Source: Chromatiales bacterium
Lineage (GTDB): Bacteria > Pseudomonadota > Gammaproteobacteria > Chromatiales > Chromatiaceae
Direction: 5' to 3'
Assembly: GCA_030145425.1 (NCBI GenBank)
Contig: JAQYVO010000195.1
Location: 1 to 48,755 of the forward strand
DNA: 48,755 bases
A program made the translations under genes and the position numbers. Positions 34,796-44,014 of the stretch are shown here, one piece after another. Each line of letters starts with the position of its first letter. The stretch's first letter is position 1. The notes below the pieces were generated by a model that made no database searches, was not told the origin of the DNA, and saw only the letters and a program-made list of their open reading frames with translations.

Positions 34796-35701
34796 CTAAG
34801 CCGCATCGACAAAAGGCCTCTCCTCTGTCTTAGCTGCAATTGGTTTCTCGTTGGCAAATCGGCTTCCGAAGTGGAAGACATCTTCGGCGCAGACATCGAT
34901 ACAACGCCCGCAGTTGGTGCAGTTGCCGGAAAGGATTACCGGACCAATCCCTTTATCAGCCCCTTTCAGGGCCGGGCGAATCACCTGCTCCTCGGGACAG
35001 ACCTCGAAACAGTCCATACAGTCATCGCACTTGTCACGATCCTCCGCAACCACGCGCACCAGGCTCTTGCTGCCCAGCAGGCTGTAGAAGGCACCCACCG
35101 GGCAGACGCGGCCGCACCACCCCTCCTTGGATACGAATATATCGAACAGGAATATTCCTACCAGGATCAACCAGGCCATGCCCAGGCCGAAGACGATGCC
35201 ACGAAACATCATCGACACCGGGTTGACCAGTTCCCACACGATCGAACCGGTCACCAGTGGCAGCACCAGGGTGATTCCCAGCATCCAGTAACGGCTGTTA
35301 CGGGAGATCTGGGTACTGGAACGGATATCCAGCATCCGCCGGGTACAACAGGCCAGGTCGGTAACCAGATTGACCGGGCAGACCCAGGAGCAGAAGACCC
35401 TGCCCCCCAAGACCATGTAAATCACCACCACGATTGCCACGCCGATCAGTGCATCCTGATGCGGAACCACCCCGGCCATAACCGCCTGCAGCAGGACATG
35501 GGGATCGGTCAGGGGCAGCACCTCAAGGGTTTCGCTGTAGGCGAGGTTCCCCTTCACAATCCAGATCCCGGCCAGCGGCCCGAGAAGAAAAAGCCCGAGG
35601 ATACCGAACTGGCTGAGGCGTCTCAGGATTAACCATTTGTGAGCCCTCAGAAATCCCTTGGTCTGGGTGGCTTCTAAACCAGGTCTTGGTTTTCTGGCCA
35701 T
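34796..35701 (-). CDS. napH: Quinol dehydrogenase membrane protein NapH
   Basis: Inner-membrane ferredoxin-like protein that forms a quinol-oxidising route to NapA with NapG. It has 301 residues with about four helices, membrane-side CSWVCPVN and CGRVCPVG motifs, and two C-terminal [4Fe-4S] sites (CDDCMDCFEVCP and CTNCGRCIDVCA). The ATG shares one base with the napG stop (TAATG), so they are coupled. Confidence 0.96.
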   Translation of the reverse strand: MARKPRPGLEATQTKGFLRAHKWLILRRLSQFGILGLFLLGPLAGIWIVKGNLAYSETLEVLPLTDPHVLLQAVMAGVVPHQDALIGVAIVVVIYMVLGGRVFCSWVCPVNLVTDLACCTRRMLDIRSSTQISRNSRYWMLGITLVLPLVTGSIVWELVNPVSMMFRGIVFGLGMAWLILVGIFLFDIFVSKEGWCGRVCPVGAFYSLLGSKSLVRVVAEDRDKCDDCMDCFEVCPEEQVIRPALKGADKGIGPVILSGNCTNCGRCIDVCAEDVFHFGSRFANEKPIAAKTEERPFVDAA

Positions 35702-36570
35702 TACTGCTCTCCAAACCCCCGATTAAGGGTATCCAACGGGTTGGAGGTAACCGGCAGTTCTTCGCCCTTATTCTCCGACTCGATGATCAACCCCTTGCCC
35801 TGCAGGTCATAGCGCACGCCTTCCGGCAGATTGTATTGGTGCTCCTGGTCCGGTGTTACGAGTGCCCTGCCTCTCTTCTCCTTCTCCCTCCAGCCGATAC
35901 GATAGTGTTTGCCCAGCTCTCCCTTCGCCAGATGGGTCGGAAAAATTTTGATCGCCGCCTCCTCCAGGATGCAGGCTTTTTCGCAGAGACCACAGCCGGT
36001 ACAGGCATCCGAGTGCACGATCGGAATGAACAGGGCGTGCTTTCCAGAGCGAGTATTGTGCTGATAGTCGAGCGAGATGGCCTCGCCCCGGATCGGGCAG
36101 ACATTGAAGCAAACCTCGCAGCGCAGGCCGAGAAAGGCGATACAGGTCTCCTGGTCCACTACAACCGCCAGCCCCATGCGGGACTCGTTGATGTCGGTGA
36201 GATCGTGATCCAGGGCGTTGGTCGGACAGGCCGGGATGCAGGGGATATCCTCGCACATCTCGCAGGGACCGGTGCGGGCGGTGAAATAGGGCGTCCCCGC
36301 CACCACCTCGTCGCCCAACTGCCCCAGCATGAGGATATCGTACGGACAGTCCCGCACGCACAGGCCGCAGCGGATGCAGGCACCAAGGAACTCATCCTCC
36401 GGGATGGCTCCCGGTGGACGGATCGCCATGGCGGGCAGCGACGAGGCCTGTCTGGAGTACATGCCCAGTCCCATACCCATCAAGCCGACCCCACAGGCGG
36501 TCCTGAGCAGATTGCCCATAAACTGCCGGCGGTTCACGCCTCTGCCTTTACCTTTACCTGAACCTGCCAT
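35701..36570 (-). CDS. napG: Periplasmic ferredoxin-type protein NapG
   Basis: Electron carrier between NapH and NapA/NapC. It has 289 residues, longer than E. coli NapG (231). A Tat-type start is visible (NRRQFMGNLLRTACGVGLMG), then four [4Fe-4S] sites: CIRCGLCVRDCP, CEMCEDIPCIPACP, CEVCFNVCP and CTGCGLCEKAC. The extra length is a C-terminal extension after residue 220 that I cannot assign. Confidence 0.94.
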   Translation of the reverse strand: MAGSGKGKGRGVNRRQFMGNLLRTACGVGLMGMGLGMYSRQASSLPAMAIRPPGAIPEDEFLGACIRCGLCVRDCPYDILMLGQLGDEVVAGTPYFTARTGPCEMCEDIPCIPACPTNALDHDLTDINESRMGLAVVVDQETCIAFLGLRCEVCFNVCPIRGEAISLDYQHNTRSGKHALFIPIVHSDACTGCGLCEKACILEEAAIKIFPTHLAKGELGKHYRIGWREKEKRGRALVTPDQEHQYNLPEGVRYDLQGKGLIIESENKGEELPVTSNPLDTLNRGFGEQ

Positions 36571-36662
36571 CTCGGCACTGCTCTGTATCGATTCGGTATC
36601 GCCTGTCTTCCATTTCGTGACCCCGGCCCGGCGTTAGCCGCCGGGCCGCAGGCACCAGCCTC

Positions 36663-39239
36663 TTATGCCCTACTGATCTTCACTGCACACTTCTTGTAAT
36701 CCGTCTCTTTCGAGAGCGGATCGGTCTGATCCAGTGTCAGCTTGTTGACCAGGCGGCTCGCATCGAACCAGGGGATGAACACCAGACCCTCGGGACAACG
36801 ATTACGGCCACGGGTTTCGACGCGGCAGACGATCTCACCCCGGCGGGATGCGATCTTTGCCATCCCCCCGTTGCGCAGCCTGTACTTCTTGGCGTCCTTC
36901 TTATGCATGAATACCACCGCATCCGGCACCGCGCGGTAGAGTTCGGGCACACGGCGGGTCATGGACCCCGAATGCCAGTGTTCCAGTACGCGGCCGGTGC
37001 ACAGCCAGAGCGGGTAATCTTTATCCGGCGGTTCGGCGGTCGGCTCGTAAGGCGCGCTGATAATGTTAGCCTTGCCGTCCGGCTTACCGTAGAACTTGAC
37101 ACCATCACCCTTGGCCACATGGGGGTCATAACCCTCGCGGAAACGCCACAGGGTCTCTTTGCCGTCGATTACCGGCCAGCGCAGGCCGCGTGCCTTGTGA
37201 TAGGCCTCGAAGGGTGCCATCTCGTGGCCCTTCTTCGGAATACCTTCAGCCGAGTTGAACATGCGGTACTCTTCGAACAGACCCTTCTGCACATAGTAGC
37301 CGAAGTACTCGGACTCATCGTTGTCGTACTTGTTGCCGCGATCGTCGGTTACCTGTTCGGCCGGAAACTTGTCGATCTGACCGTTGGTGTAGAGCACGTC
37401 GTAAAGGGTCATGTCGGCATATTCCGGCATTTTGGCAATGAGATCCTCCGGCCAGACATCCTTCACCTTGATGTACTTTGAGAACTCCATGATCTGCCAG
37501 AGATCAGACCTGGACTCACCCGGCCCTTTCACCTGCTGACGCCAGAACTGCGTACGGCGCTCGGCATTGCCGTAGGCACCCTCTTTCTCAATCCACATGG
37601 AGGTCGGCAGCACCAGGTCTGCGGCCATGGCCGATACCGTTGGGTAGGGGTCTGTCACGGCGATGAAGTTGTCCGGGTTGCGCCAGCCGGGGTAGCTTTC
37701 GTCGTTCATGTTGGCCGCGGCCTGCATGTTGTTGTTGCACTGTACCCAGAAGCAATTCATCTTGCCGTCTTTGAGGGCGCGATGCATGGCAACCGCGTGG
37801 ATCAGGGTTTTGCCCATCGGCTTCCCGCTGATGTCCGTTTGCTCAGCACCGTTTGCCTTGCCATTGGCTCTCGGAATGGTGCCTTCCGGCAGTTTCCACA
37901 CTTTCTCGGCGAATCCACAATGGGCATCCTTCTTGACCACCAGATCGGCCGGCAGGCGGTGGGTGAAGGTGCCCACTTCCCGTGCCGTTCCGCAGGCGGA
38001 AGGCTGGCCGGTGAGTGAGAAGGGGCTGTTGCCGGGCTCTGATATCTTGCCCATCAGCAGGTGCACGTTGTAGCAAAGACCATTGACCCAGACACCACGA
38101 GTGTGCTGATTGAATCCCATGGTCCAATAGGAGGCGACCTTTTTGTTCGGATCGGCATAGGCCTTGGCCAGCCTGAGCAAATTATCCTCGGGTACCTTGG
38201 AAAGCTTGGAGGTCTTCTCCAGGGTGTAGGGCTCGACCAACTTGGCGTATTCCTCGAAACTGATTTTGGTCAGCGTACCCTTGTTCCGATTTTTGGCAGC
38301 CTTTTCGCGTGGATCGTCGGCCCGCAGGCCGTAGCCGATATCGGTCGCGGTCTTGGTGAAGTTTACGTGCTTGTCGATAAACTCCTTGTTATAGGCCTTG
38401 TTCTGAATGATGTAATTGGCAATGTAGTTCAGGATGGCCAGATCAGTTTGTGGTTCGAAAACCATGCCGTTGTCTGCCAACTCGAAACAGCGGTGCTCGA
38501 AAGTGGAGAGCACGTGCACCTCACAGCCCGGCTTGGTCAGTCGCGTGTCGGTGAGACGCGACCAGAGGATGGGATGCATCTCCGCCATATTGGCGCCCCA
38601 GAGCACGAATGTATCGGCATGCTCCAAGTCGTCGTAGCAGCCCATGGGCTCATCGATACCAAACCCACGCATAAAGGCCCCCACTGCAGAGGCCATGCAA
38701 TGGCGCGCATTGGGTTCCAGGCTGTTGGAGCGGAAACCGGCTTTCATCAGTTTGGAGGCGGCATAACCCTCCCAGACGGTCCACTGGCCGGAACCGAACA
38801 TACCCACGCCTTTCGGACCCTTGGCCTTGCGGGCAGCCACCCATTTATCGGCCATCGTCTGGAACGCCTCGTCCCAGGAGACGGGCTCGAAGTTCCCGTT
38901 TTTGTCGTACTTGCCGTTTGTTTTGCGCAGCAGAGGTTGGGTCAGGCGGTCTTGTCCATAAAGGATCTTGGGCAGAAAGTAGCCCTTGATGCAGTTCAGG
39001 CCCCTGTTGACCGGTGCATCGGGATCTCCCTGGGAGGCCACCACCTTGCCGTCCTTGACACCCATCAGGACGCTGCAGCCGGTACCACAATAGCGGCAGG
39101 CCGCCTTATCCCAGCGGATACCCTCTTCCCAATCTTCCGCGGCCAACGCGGTCTTGGCCACCGGCAGGGTCACACCCGCCACTGAAGCCGCTGCCGCAAT
39201 GGCATTGCTCTTTACAAAGTCTCGTCTAGTTAGTTTCAC
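36663..39239 (-). CDS. napA: Periplasmic nitrate reductase catalytic subunit NapA
   Basis: Reduces nitrate to nitrite at a bis-MGD molybdenum site in the periplasm. It has 858 residues (E. coli 828). The Tat signal is LTRRDFVKS at residues 3-11, and the [4Fe-4S] cluster is C48, C51, C55 and C83. The molybdenum cysteine is Cys181 in [10 protein letters not shown]. The C-terminal molybdopterin-binding region contains [17 protein letters not shown] and [16 protein letters not shown]. It overlaps napD by 14 bp and is followed by napG after 92 bp. Confidence 0.98.
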   Translation of the reverse strand: MKLTRRDFVKSNAIAAAASVAGVTLPVAKTALAAEDWEEGIRWDKAACRYCGTGCSVLMGVKDGKVVASQGDPDAPVNRGLNCIKGYFLPKILYGQDRLTQPLLRKTNGKYDKNGNFEPVSWDEAFQTMADKWVAARKAKGPKGVGMFGSGQWTVWEGYAASKLMKAGFRSNSLEPNARHCMASAVGAFMRGFGIDEPMGCYDDLEHADTFVLWGANMAEMHPILWSRLTDTRLTKPGCEVHVLSTFEHRCFELADNGMVFEPQTDLAILNYIANYIIQNKAYNKEFIDKHVNFTKTATDIGYGLRADDPREKAAKNRNKGTLTKISFEEYAKLVEPYTLEKTSKLSKVPEDNLLRLAKAYADPNKKVASYWTMGFNQHTRGVWVNGLCYNVHLLMGKISEPGNSPFSLTGQPSACGTAREVGTFTHRLPADLVVKKDAHCGFAEKVWKLPEGTIPRANGKANGAEQTDISGKPMGKTLIHAVAMHRALKDGKMNCFWVQCNNNMQAAANMNDESYPGWRNPDNFIAVTDPYPTVSAMAADLVLPTSMWIEKEGAYGNAERRTQFWRQQVKGPGESRSDLWQIMEFSKYIKVKDVWPEDLIAKMPEYADMTLYDVLYTNGQIDKFPAEQVTDDRGNKYDNDESEYFGYYVQKGLFEEYRMFNSAEGIPKKGHEMAPFEAYHKARGLRWPVIDGKETLWRFREGYDPHVAKGDGVKFYGKPDGKANIISAPYEPTAEPPDKDYPLWLCTGRVLEHWHSGSMTRRVPELYRAVPDAVVFMHKKDAKKYRLRNGGMAKIASRRGEIVCRVETRGRNRCPEGLVFIPWFDASRLVNKLTLDQTDPLSKETDYKKCAVKISRA

Positions 39240-39489
39240 CTGTTACCTCCTCGTCAAGATCTTCCCCACCGTAGTGGTATATCAAGGTTGAACTGATTAC
39301 ATCTTCAACTGAGTTAAACGCCATCATGGTGTCGGCCGCGGTATTTTCACCGGCATCCTCCACCGTGACGATCAATTTGCCTTCTTCTTCACCTCCATGG
39401 ACTTCCACGCCGGGGAATTCCTCCAACCGGGTGTGCACTGCCTGGCACATCTCCGGTTTGGCGTGGACCACTAAACTGCAGATGTTCAT
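39226..39489 (-). CDS. napD: NapA signal-peptide chaperone NapD
   Basis: Small cytoplasmic chaperone that binds the NapA Tat signal until the cofactor is in place. It has 87 residues with [20 protein letters not shown] and a conserved [23 protein letters not shown] core. It overlaps the start of napA and follows napF by 18 bp. Confidence 0.95.
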   Translation of the reverse strand: MNICSLVVHAKPEMCQAVHTRLEEFPGVEVHGGEEEGKLIVTVEDAGENTAADTMMAFNSVEDVISSTLIYHYGGEDLDEEVTGETN

Positions 39490-39507
39490 GTTCTGTCTGT
39501 TCTCCTT

Positions 39508-40023
39508 TCACGCGGCTACGTCGCGCAAGCTGTTAGATGAAATCCTGATTGAATCGTTGGGGCACACGGAGACACATTCCCCGCAGCCGGTACATGTATC
39601 CTGGTTGAGCGCAGGAAGGGCATTTCCTCCCGTTCTCATCTCGAAGCGTATGGCCCGTTCATCGCAGGCTTCGCCGCAGGAACGGCAGATCACCGCGTTC
39701 AGGGAAAGGCAGGAATCCAGAAAATGCGCCTTCAGATCCCATGGAGGGGAATCGTGTTTCGGATCCTGCTTTAAGGCGCCTGGTTGACATACCCTGACGC
39801 ATTCTCCGCAGAAATCGCAGCCGCCGGAGCTGAAGTCGAGCATGGGAAAGCGCCCCCTCCCCTCCTTGATAAGTCCTCCAGGACAAGCGGGAATACAGTC
39901 ACTGCATCGGGTGCACTGTTCCACGAAACAATTTTCGGCTCCCGCCCAGGGGGGACGGGTGACTGCCCGTCGACCGTCCAGGTCACCGGACAGGAACTGC
40001 ATTCTGCTTATAACTTCTGGCAT
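39508..40023 (-). CDS. napF: Ferredoxin-type protein NapF
   Basis: Cytoplasmic iron-sulfur protein that helps to insert clusters into or activate NapA. It has 171 residues. Cysteine clusters are visible as CTRCSDCIPACP, CDFCGECVRVCQ, CRSCGEACDE and CTGCGECVSVCP. It is the first gene of the nap operon; the regulatory palindromes lie 76-128 bp upstream of its ATG. Confidence 0.96.
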   Translation of the reverse strand: MPEVISRMQFLSGDLDGRRAVTRPPWAGAENCFVEQCTRCSDCIPACPGGLIKEGRGRFPMLDFSSGGCDFCGECVRVCQPGALKQDPKHDSPPWDLKAHFLDSCLSLNAVICRSCGEACDERAIRFEMRTGGNALPALNQDTCTGCGECVSVCPNDSIRISSNSLRDVAA

Positions 40024-40069
40024 AACACGCGTGAGGCTGAGATCCGAACAGAGTTCCTCTGATCAAAAG

Positions 40070-40075
40070 CTTATA
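40070..40075 (-). promoter_or_regulatory. Probable -10 element of the nap promoter
   Basis: On the minus strand this is TATAAG, in the context GATATAAG. A start near 40063 would place the dyad at 40099-40112 about 42 bp upstream, the expected position for a class II FNR-type activator. Confidence 0.55.
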
Positions 40076-40098
40076 TCACCCTTGTTAACATAGGGGTA

Positions 40099-40112
40099 TT
40101 GACACTTGTCAA
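40099..40112. promoter_or_regulatory. FNR/CRP-superfamily-type dyad near -42 of napF
   Basis: TTGACACTTGTCAA is a perfect palindrome of half-sites TTGAC/GTCAA around a 4-bp centre. It matches the FNR layout except for the C/G at the fifth position. With the TATAAG at 40070-40075 it sits where an activator would touch RNA polymerase. Confidence 0.6.
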
Positions 40113-40137
40113 ATGTCTGAATCGGAATACCCAACTG

Positions 40138-40151
40138 TTGATTCAGATCAA
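40138..40151. promoter_or_regulatory. Consensus FNR box upstream of nap
   Basis: TTGATTCAGATCAA matches the FNR consensus TTGAT-N4-ATCAA exactly. Its centre is about 39 bp further upstream than the second dyad, near -81. FNR control of nap is established in E. coli; oxygen control here is inference. Confidence 0.8.
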
Positions 40152-40202
40152 TACAATAGTGTGCGCTTCCCGGAACCTGTGAGAGAATCACCGCCTCGTT
40201 AG

Positions 40203-40467
40203 GTACTCCGTCAATGTGATATTGACAGGTTCAGCGTTTCTGTGGCGTTTCGCAGCAAGGCACAGTGCGCAGGGAATGGTTATTCCCTTTCCAAGTGCTG
40301 TAACGCGGCTGCGGGACGCCACAGAAACGCCCTCTGGGTGAGTTTGTCAGCGTCCATGGACTGCGTTGCACCTCTTGGCAAGGGAAGCAGCCATTGCCGG
40401 CGAGTTGCGCCTTGCCATGAACGCTGACACACTCACTGAGCCCGTCACTATCACGTTGACGGAGTAC
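40203..40467. mobile_element. 265-bp MITE-like element with two internal hairpins
   Basis: Imperfect 24-bp terminal inverted repeats lie at 40203-40226 (GTACTCCGTCAATGTGATAT...) and 40444-40467; 22 of 24 positions match. Inside, arms 40234-40255 and 40309-40330 pair around a nested hairpin (AGGGAAT/ATTCCCT). Arms 40338-40359 and 40415-40436 pair at 20 of 22 positions. TAG flanks both ends (40200-40202 and 40468-40470) as a possible 3-bp target duplication. No convincing ORF: the frame at 40231-40491 is an accident of the hairpins. A structured RNA is the alternative. Confidence 0.65.
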
Positions 40468-40482
40468 TAGGCAGTTTGATTT

Positions 40483-43400
40483 ATGTCCCAACAGCAGCCC
40501 ACCTCCCTTTCAGATCCCCTGTCGCCACCTCTGCCCTCGAATCCAGGGGATCGGGTTCACTGGGGACGCCTTTATGGGGCGGGTGATGCGATGTCCATTG
40601 CCTCTGCCGCCAGGGAATTCAAGGGCTTGGTCATGGTTTTGACTGAGGATGTCCAGAGTGCAGTCACCCTGGAACAGGGCCTGAGTTTCTTTCTGGAGCA
40701 TGAGCAGATCCCGGTTTTTGGATTTCCCGACTGGGAGACCCTGCCTTACGACATATTCGCCCCCCTGCCGGAACTCATCTCCCAAAGATTGCAGACCCTT
40801 TATCAACTGGCATCCGTAGAGAGAGGGTTGCTGGTTGTACCTGTCAGCACCCTGCTACAACGACTGCCGCCCAGGGATTACATCGAGACCCACTCCTTCA
40901 TGCTGAGCGTGGGGGACAGGCTGTCTCTGGATGCCATGGGACGGCGCTTCGAAAAGGCAGGATACCAGCGTGTGTCTCAGGTCATCGCCCATGGCGAGTT
41001 TGCGATACGGGGATCACTGCTCGATCTTTTCCCCATGGGCAACCGTCTGCCCTTTCGTATCGATCTGTTCGATGATGAGGTTGAAAGCATCAGGACCTTC
41101 GATCCGGAGACCCAGAGAACCCTGGATCGAACCCAGCGAATCCAAACCCTGCCGGCCAGGGAATTTCCGATGGACGAAGAGGCCATCACACGATTCCGCC
41201 AATCCTTTCGCAACCGTTTCGAGGGTGACCCCCAGCGAAGCCTGATCTATCGTGAGGTCAGCAACGGCAACACCCCGGGGGGACTCGAATACTACATACC
41301 CCTGTTTTTCGAGCAGACATCCTCGCTGTTCGATTTCCTGCCTGATGAGCTGCTCATCATCCGGATGGAGCAAAGCCAGGAACAAGCGGTGGCCTTTCTG
41401 AACCAGGTCGAGGAACGCTATGAACAGCGACGTTACGATCCCGAACGCCCGCTGCTTCCGCCCCGGGAACTCTACCTCGCCGTCGATGAGATGTCGTCCC
41501 GCCTGAACCGGCTGCGCGTTGTTCTGTTGCAGAGGGCCGAGATCGAGACACGCCGGCGCGGGGTTTCTTCCTTCCATAATTTCGCCACGCACCGGCCTCC
41601 CCCCCTGGGATTTCGTGCGCGGGCCACCCGCCCCGCAGGTGCGCTGCAGGATTTCGTCGCTGAAGGTTCGAAACGCATTCTGTTCATAGCAGAGAGTGCC
41701 GGTCGCAGAGAGATGTTGAACGATTCGCTGCGAAGCTATGGCATTCAACCAACAGAAACAGAAGGTTGGCAGGATTTTCTTGATTCCGACCTGGAGTTGG
41801 GGCTTACCGTGGCCCCGCTGGAAAAGGGCCTCTGGCTGGAACAGGGCCAGATAGTCGTCGTCACCGAGACACAACTGTTAGGGGAGAAGGTCAGACAGGA
41901 GCGGCGCAAACAAGCCAGGAAGCGGGATGCCGACCAGGTGGTTCGCAACCTCACGGAACTGCACCCGGGGGCCCCGGTGGTTCACGAGGATCATGGTGTC
42001 GGCCGGTATCTGGGCCTGCAGACCCTGGAAGTCGGCGGCATGCAAACCGAGTTTCTGACCCTGGAGTATGCGGGGAGCGACAAATTGTATGTGCCTGTTT
42101 CCTCCCTGCACCTGATCAGTCGCTATGCCGGGGCCTCGCCGGATAACGCACCGCTGCATCGGCTTGGTGGGGACCTGTGGGAGAAGATAAAACGCCGGGC
42201 CGCGGAAAGGGTACGGGATGTCGCGGCGGAACTTCTGGAGATACACGCGCGACGTGCCGCCAGCCAGGGATACGCCTTTCCGGAGTCCGGCGAGGAGTAC
42301 CGCGTATTCTCCGCGTCATTCGACTTCGAGGAGACGCCCGATCAGCAGCAGGCGATCGAATCGGTAATCGGGGACATGCATTCCCCCCAACCCATGGATC
42401 GCGTGGTATGCGGCGATGTGGGTTTCGGCAAGACCGAGGTCGCCATGCGTGCCGCTTTCGTCTCACTGCAGGGCGGAAAGCAGGTGGCCATACTGGTGCC
42501 AACCACATTGCTGGCCCAGCAACATTTCCAGAACTTCAGCGACCGCTTTGCCGACTGGCCGGTAAAGATAGAAAGTCTTTCCCGTTTTCGAAGCGCCAAG
42601 CAGCAGGAGGGGGTGCTGCAGGGTCTCTCGAATGGAAATGTGGACATTGTCATAGGTACTCACAAGCTGCTGCAGGAATCCATCAAGTTCAAAAGACTGG
42701 GATTGGTGATCATCGACGAGGAACATCGCTTCGGGGTGCGTCACAAGGAACACCTGAAGGCATTGCGAAGCGAAGTGGATCTGCTCACCCTTACCGCAAC
42801 ACCAATCCCGAGAACCTTGAACATGGCCATGTCGGGCCTGCGCGATCTGTCGATCATCGCCACCCCGCCGGCAGAGCGTCATCCCATCAAGACATTCATC
42901 AGCGAATGGAACGACGCCCTTGTCAGGGAGGCCTGTCAGCGAGAGATAAAACGCGGTGGACAGGTCTATTTCCTGCACAACGAAATCAGCACCATAGACA
43001 ACATGGCGCTGAAACTGGAGCGCCTGATGCCGGGTGTTCGGGTGGAGGTGGCCCATGGCCGGACCCGGGAGCGGCAGCTGGAGATGATCATGCGGGATTT
43101 CTACCACCAGCGCTTCAACATCCTGGTCTGCACCACGATTATCGAGAGCGGTATCGATGTTCCCAGCGCCAATACCATTCTCATCAACCGGGCCGACCGA
43201 CTGGGCATGGCTCAGCTCCATCAGCTGCGTGGGCGGGTTGGGCGGTCTCATCACCGGGCCTACGCCTACCTCCTGACGCCGCCGGAGAAAAAACTAACGC
43301 GAGATGCAAAAAAGAGACTGGAAGCCATTGAATCTCTTGAGGATCTTGGCGCAGGCTTTACCCTGTCAACCCACGATCTGGAGATCAGGGGCGCCGGTGA

Positions 43401-43974
43401 ACTGCTGGGCAGCGAACAAAGCGGCCAGATCCATGAGATTGGTTTCTCACTCTACTCAGAGCTGTTGGAGCGCACGGTGCAGGCACTCAAAGCCGGCAAA
43501 CAGCCCAACCTGGACCGTCCCCTGGACCATGGTGCGGAAGTAGACCTTCAGATCCCCGCGCTGTTGCCGGAGGACTATCTGCCCGATGTGCACACCCGAC
43601 TGGTATTCTACAAGCGAATCGCCAGTGCGGAATCCAACGAGGAACTGGATGAACTGCAGGTGGAGATGATAGATCGCTTCGGCCTCCTGCCAGTGCCGGC
43701 ACATGCCCTTTTGGGGATCACCGCACTGAAGCTCAAGGCCAACCCAATGGGTATCCGCAAGATCGAGGCAGGTTCCGCATCCGGCCGCATTCTCTTCGAG
43801 GGTAAACCAGACATCGATCCGGCGCATATACTGCGTCTGATTCAAACCCGTCCTGCCGAGTACAAACTCGACGGGGTGGACAGGATACGTTTCTTTCGCG
43901 AGATGCCCGAAGGCAACGAGCGTGTCGGAAGGGTGTCCGTTATCCTGGACGAAATCAGTGGCGGGGCATTATGA
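40483..43974 (+). CDS. mfd: Transcription-repair coupling factor Mfd
   Basis: Removes stalled RNA polymerase and recruits UvrA to DNA damage. It has 1163 residues, close to E. coli (1148). The UvrB-homology part is at the N-terminus (LSFFLEHEQIPVFGFPDWET). The RNA-polymerase-interacting domain begins VVHEDHGVGRYLGL near residue 505. Helicase motifs are GDVGFGKTEVAMRAAF, ILVPTTLLAQQH, IIDEEHRFGVRHK, TLTATPIPRTL and RVGRSHHRAYAYL. The C-terminal TRCF domain follows. The ATG is only 15 bp from the MITE-like element, with no clear ribosome site, so its promoter must lie within or beyond that element. Confidence 0.97.
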   Translation: MSQQQPTSLSDPLSPPLPSNPGDRVHWGRLYGAGDAMSIASAAREFKGLVMVLTEDVQSAVTLEQGLSFFLEHEQIPVFGFPDWETLPYDIFAPLPELISQRLQTLYQLASVERGLLVVPVSTLLQRLPPRDYIETHSFMLSVGDRLSLDAMGRRFEKAGYQRVSQVIAHGEFAIRGSLLDLFPMGNRLPFRIDLFDDEVESIRTFDPETQRTLDRTQRIQTLPAREFPMDEEAITRFRQSFRNRFEGDPQRSLIYREVSNGNTPGGLEYYIPLFFEQTSSLFDFLPDELLIIRMEQSQEQAVAFLNQVEERYEQRRYDPERPLLPPRELYLAVDEMSSRLNRLRVVLLQRAEIETRRRGVSSFHNFATHRPPPLGFRARATRPAGALQDFVAEGSKRILFIAESAGRREMLNDSLRSYGIQPTETEGWQDFLDSDLELGLTVAPLEKGLWLEQGQIVVVTETQLLGEKVRQERRKQARKRDADQVVRNLTELHPGAPVVHEDHGVGRYLGLQTLEVGGMQTEFLTLEYAGSDKLYVPVSSLHLISRYAGASPDNAPLHRLGGDLWEKIKRRAAERVRDVAAELLEIHARRAASQGYAFPESGEEYRVFSASFDFEETPDQQQAIESVIGDMHSPQPMDRVVCGDVGFGKTEVAMRAAFVSLQGGKQVAILVPTTLLAQQHFQNFSDRFADWPVKIESLSRFRSAKQQEGVLQGLSNGNVDIVIGTHKLLQESIKFKRLGLVIIDEEHRFGVRHKEHLKALRSEVDLLTLTATPIPRTLNMAMSGLRDLSIIATPPAERHPIKTFISEWNDALVREACQREIKRGGQVYFLHNEISTIDNMALKLERLMPGVRVEVAHGRTRERQLEMIMRDFYHQRFNILVCTTIIESGIDVPSANTILINRADRLGMAQLHQLRGRVGRSHHRAYAYLLTPPEKKLTRDAKKRLEAIESLEDLGAGFTLSTHDLEIRGAGELLGSEQSGQIHEIGFSLYSELLERTVQALKAGKQPNLDRPLDHGAEVDLQIPALLPEDYLPDVHTRLVFYKRIASAESNEELDELQVEMIDRFGLLPVPAHALLGITALKLKANPMGIRKIEAGSASGRILFEGKPDIDPAHILRLIQTRPAEYKLDGVDRIRFFREMPEGNERVGRVSVILDEISGGAL

Positions 43975-44014
43975 TTTAGGTTCCATGGTCATATTTCCCG
44001 CCAAAGAGCCTCTT

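Noticed and set aside
38061-39185. Rightward 374-codon frame
   Set aside because: It is the reverse shadow of napA, whose cofactor and cluster motifs are unambiguous.
40231-40491. Leftward 86-codon ORF inside the 265-bp element
   Set aside because: It is created by the long hairpin arms, has no family resemblance and runs into the mfd start.
42177-43331. Rightward 384-codon frame within mfd
   Set aside because: Out-of-frame translation of mfd, very rich in Arg and Gly, with no recognisable family.
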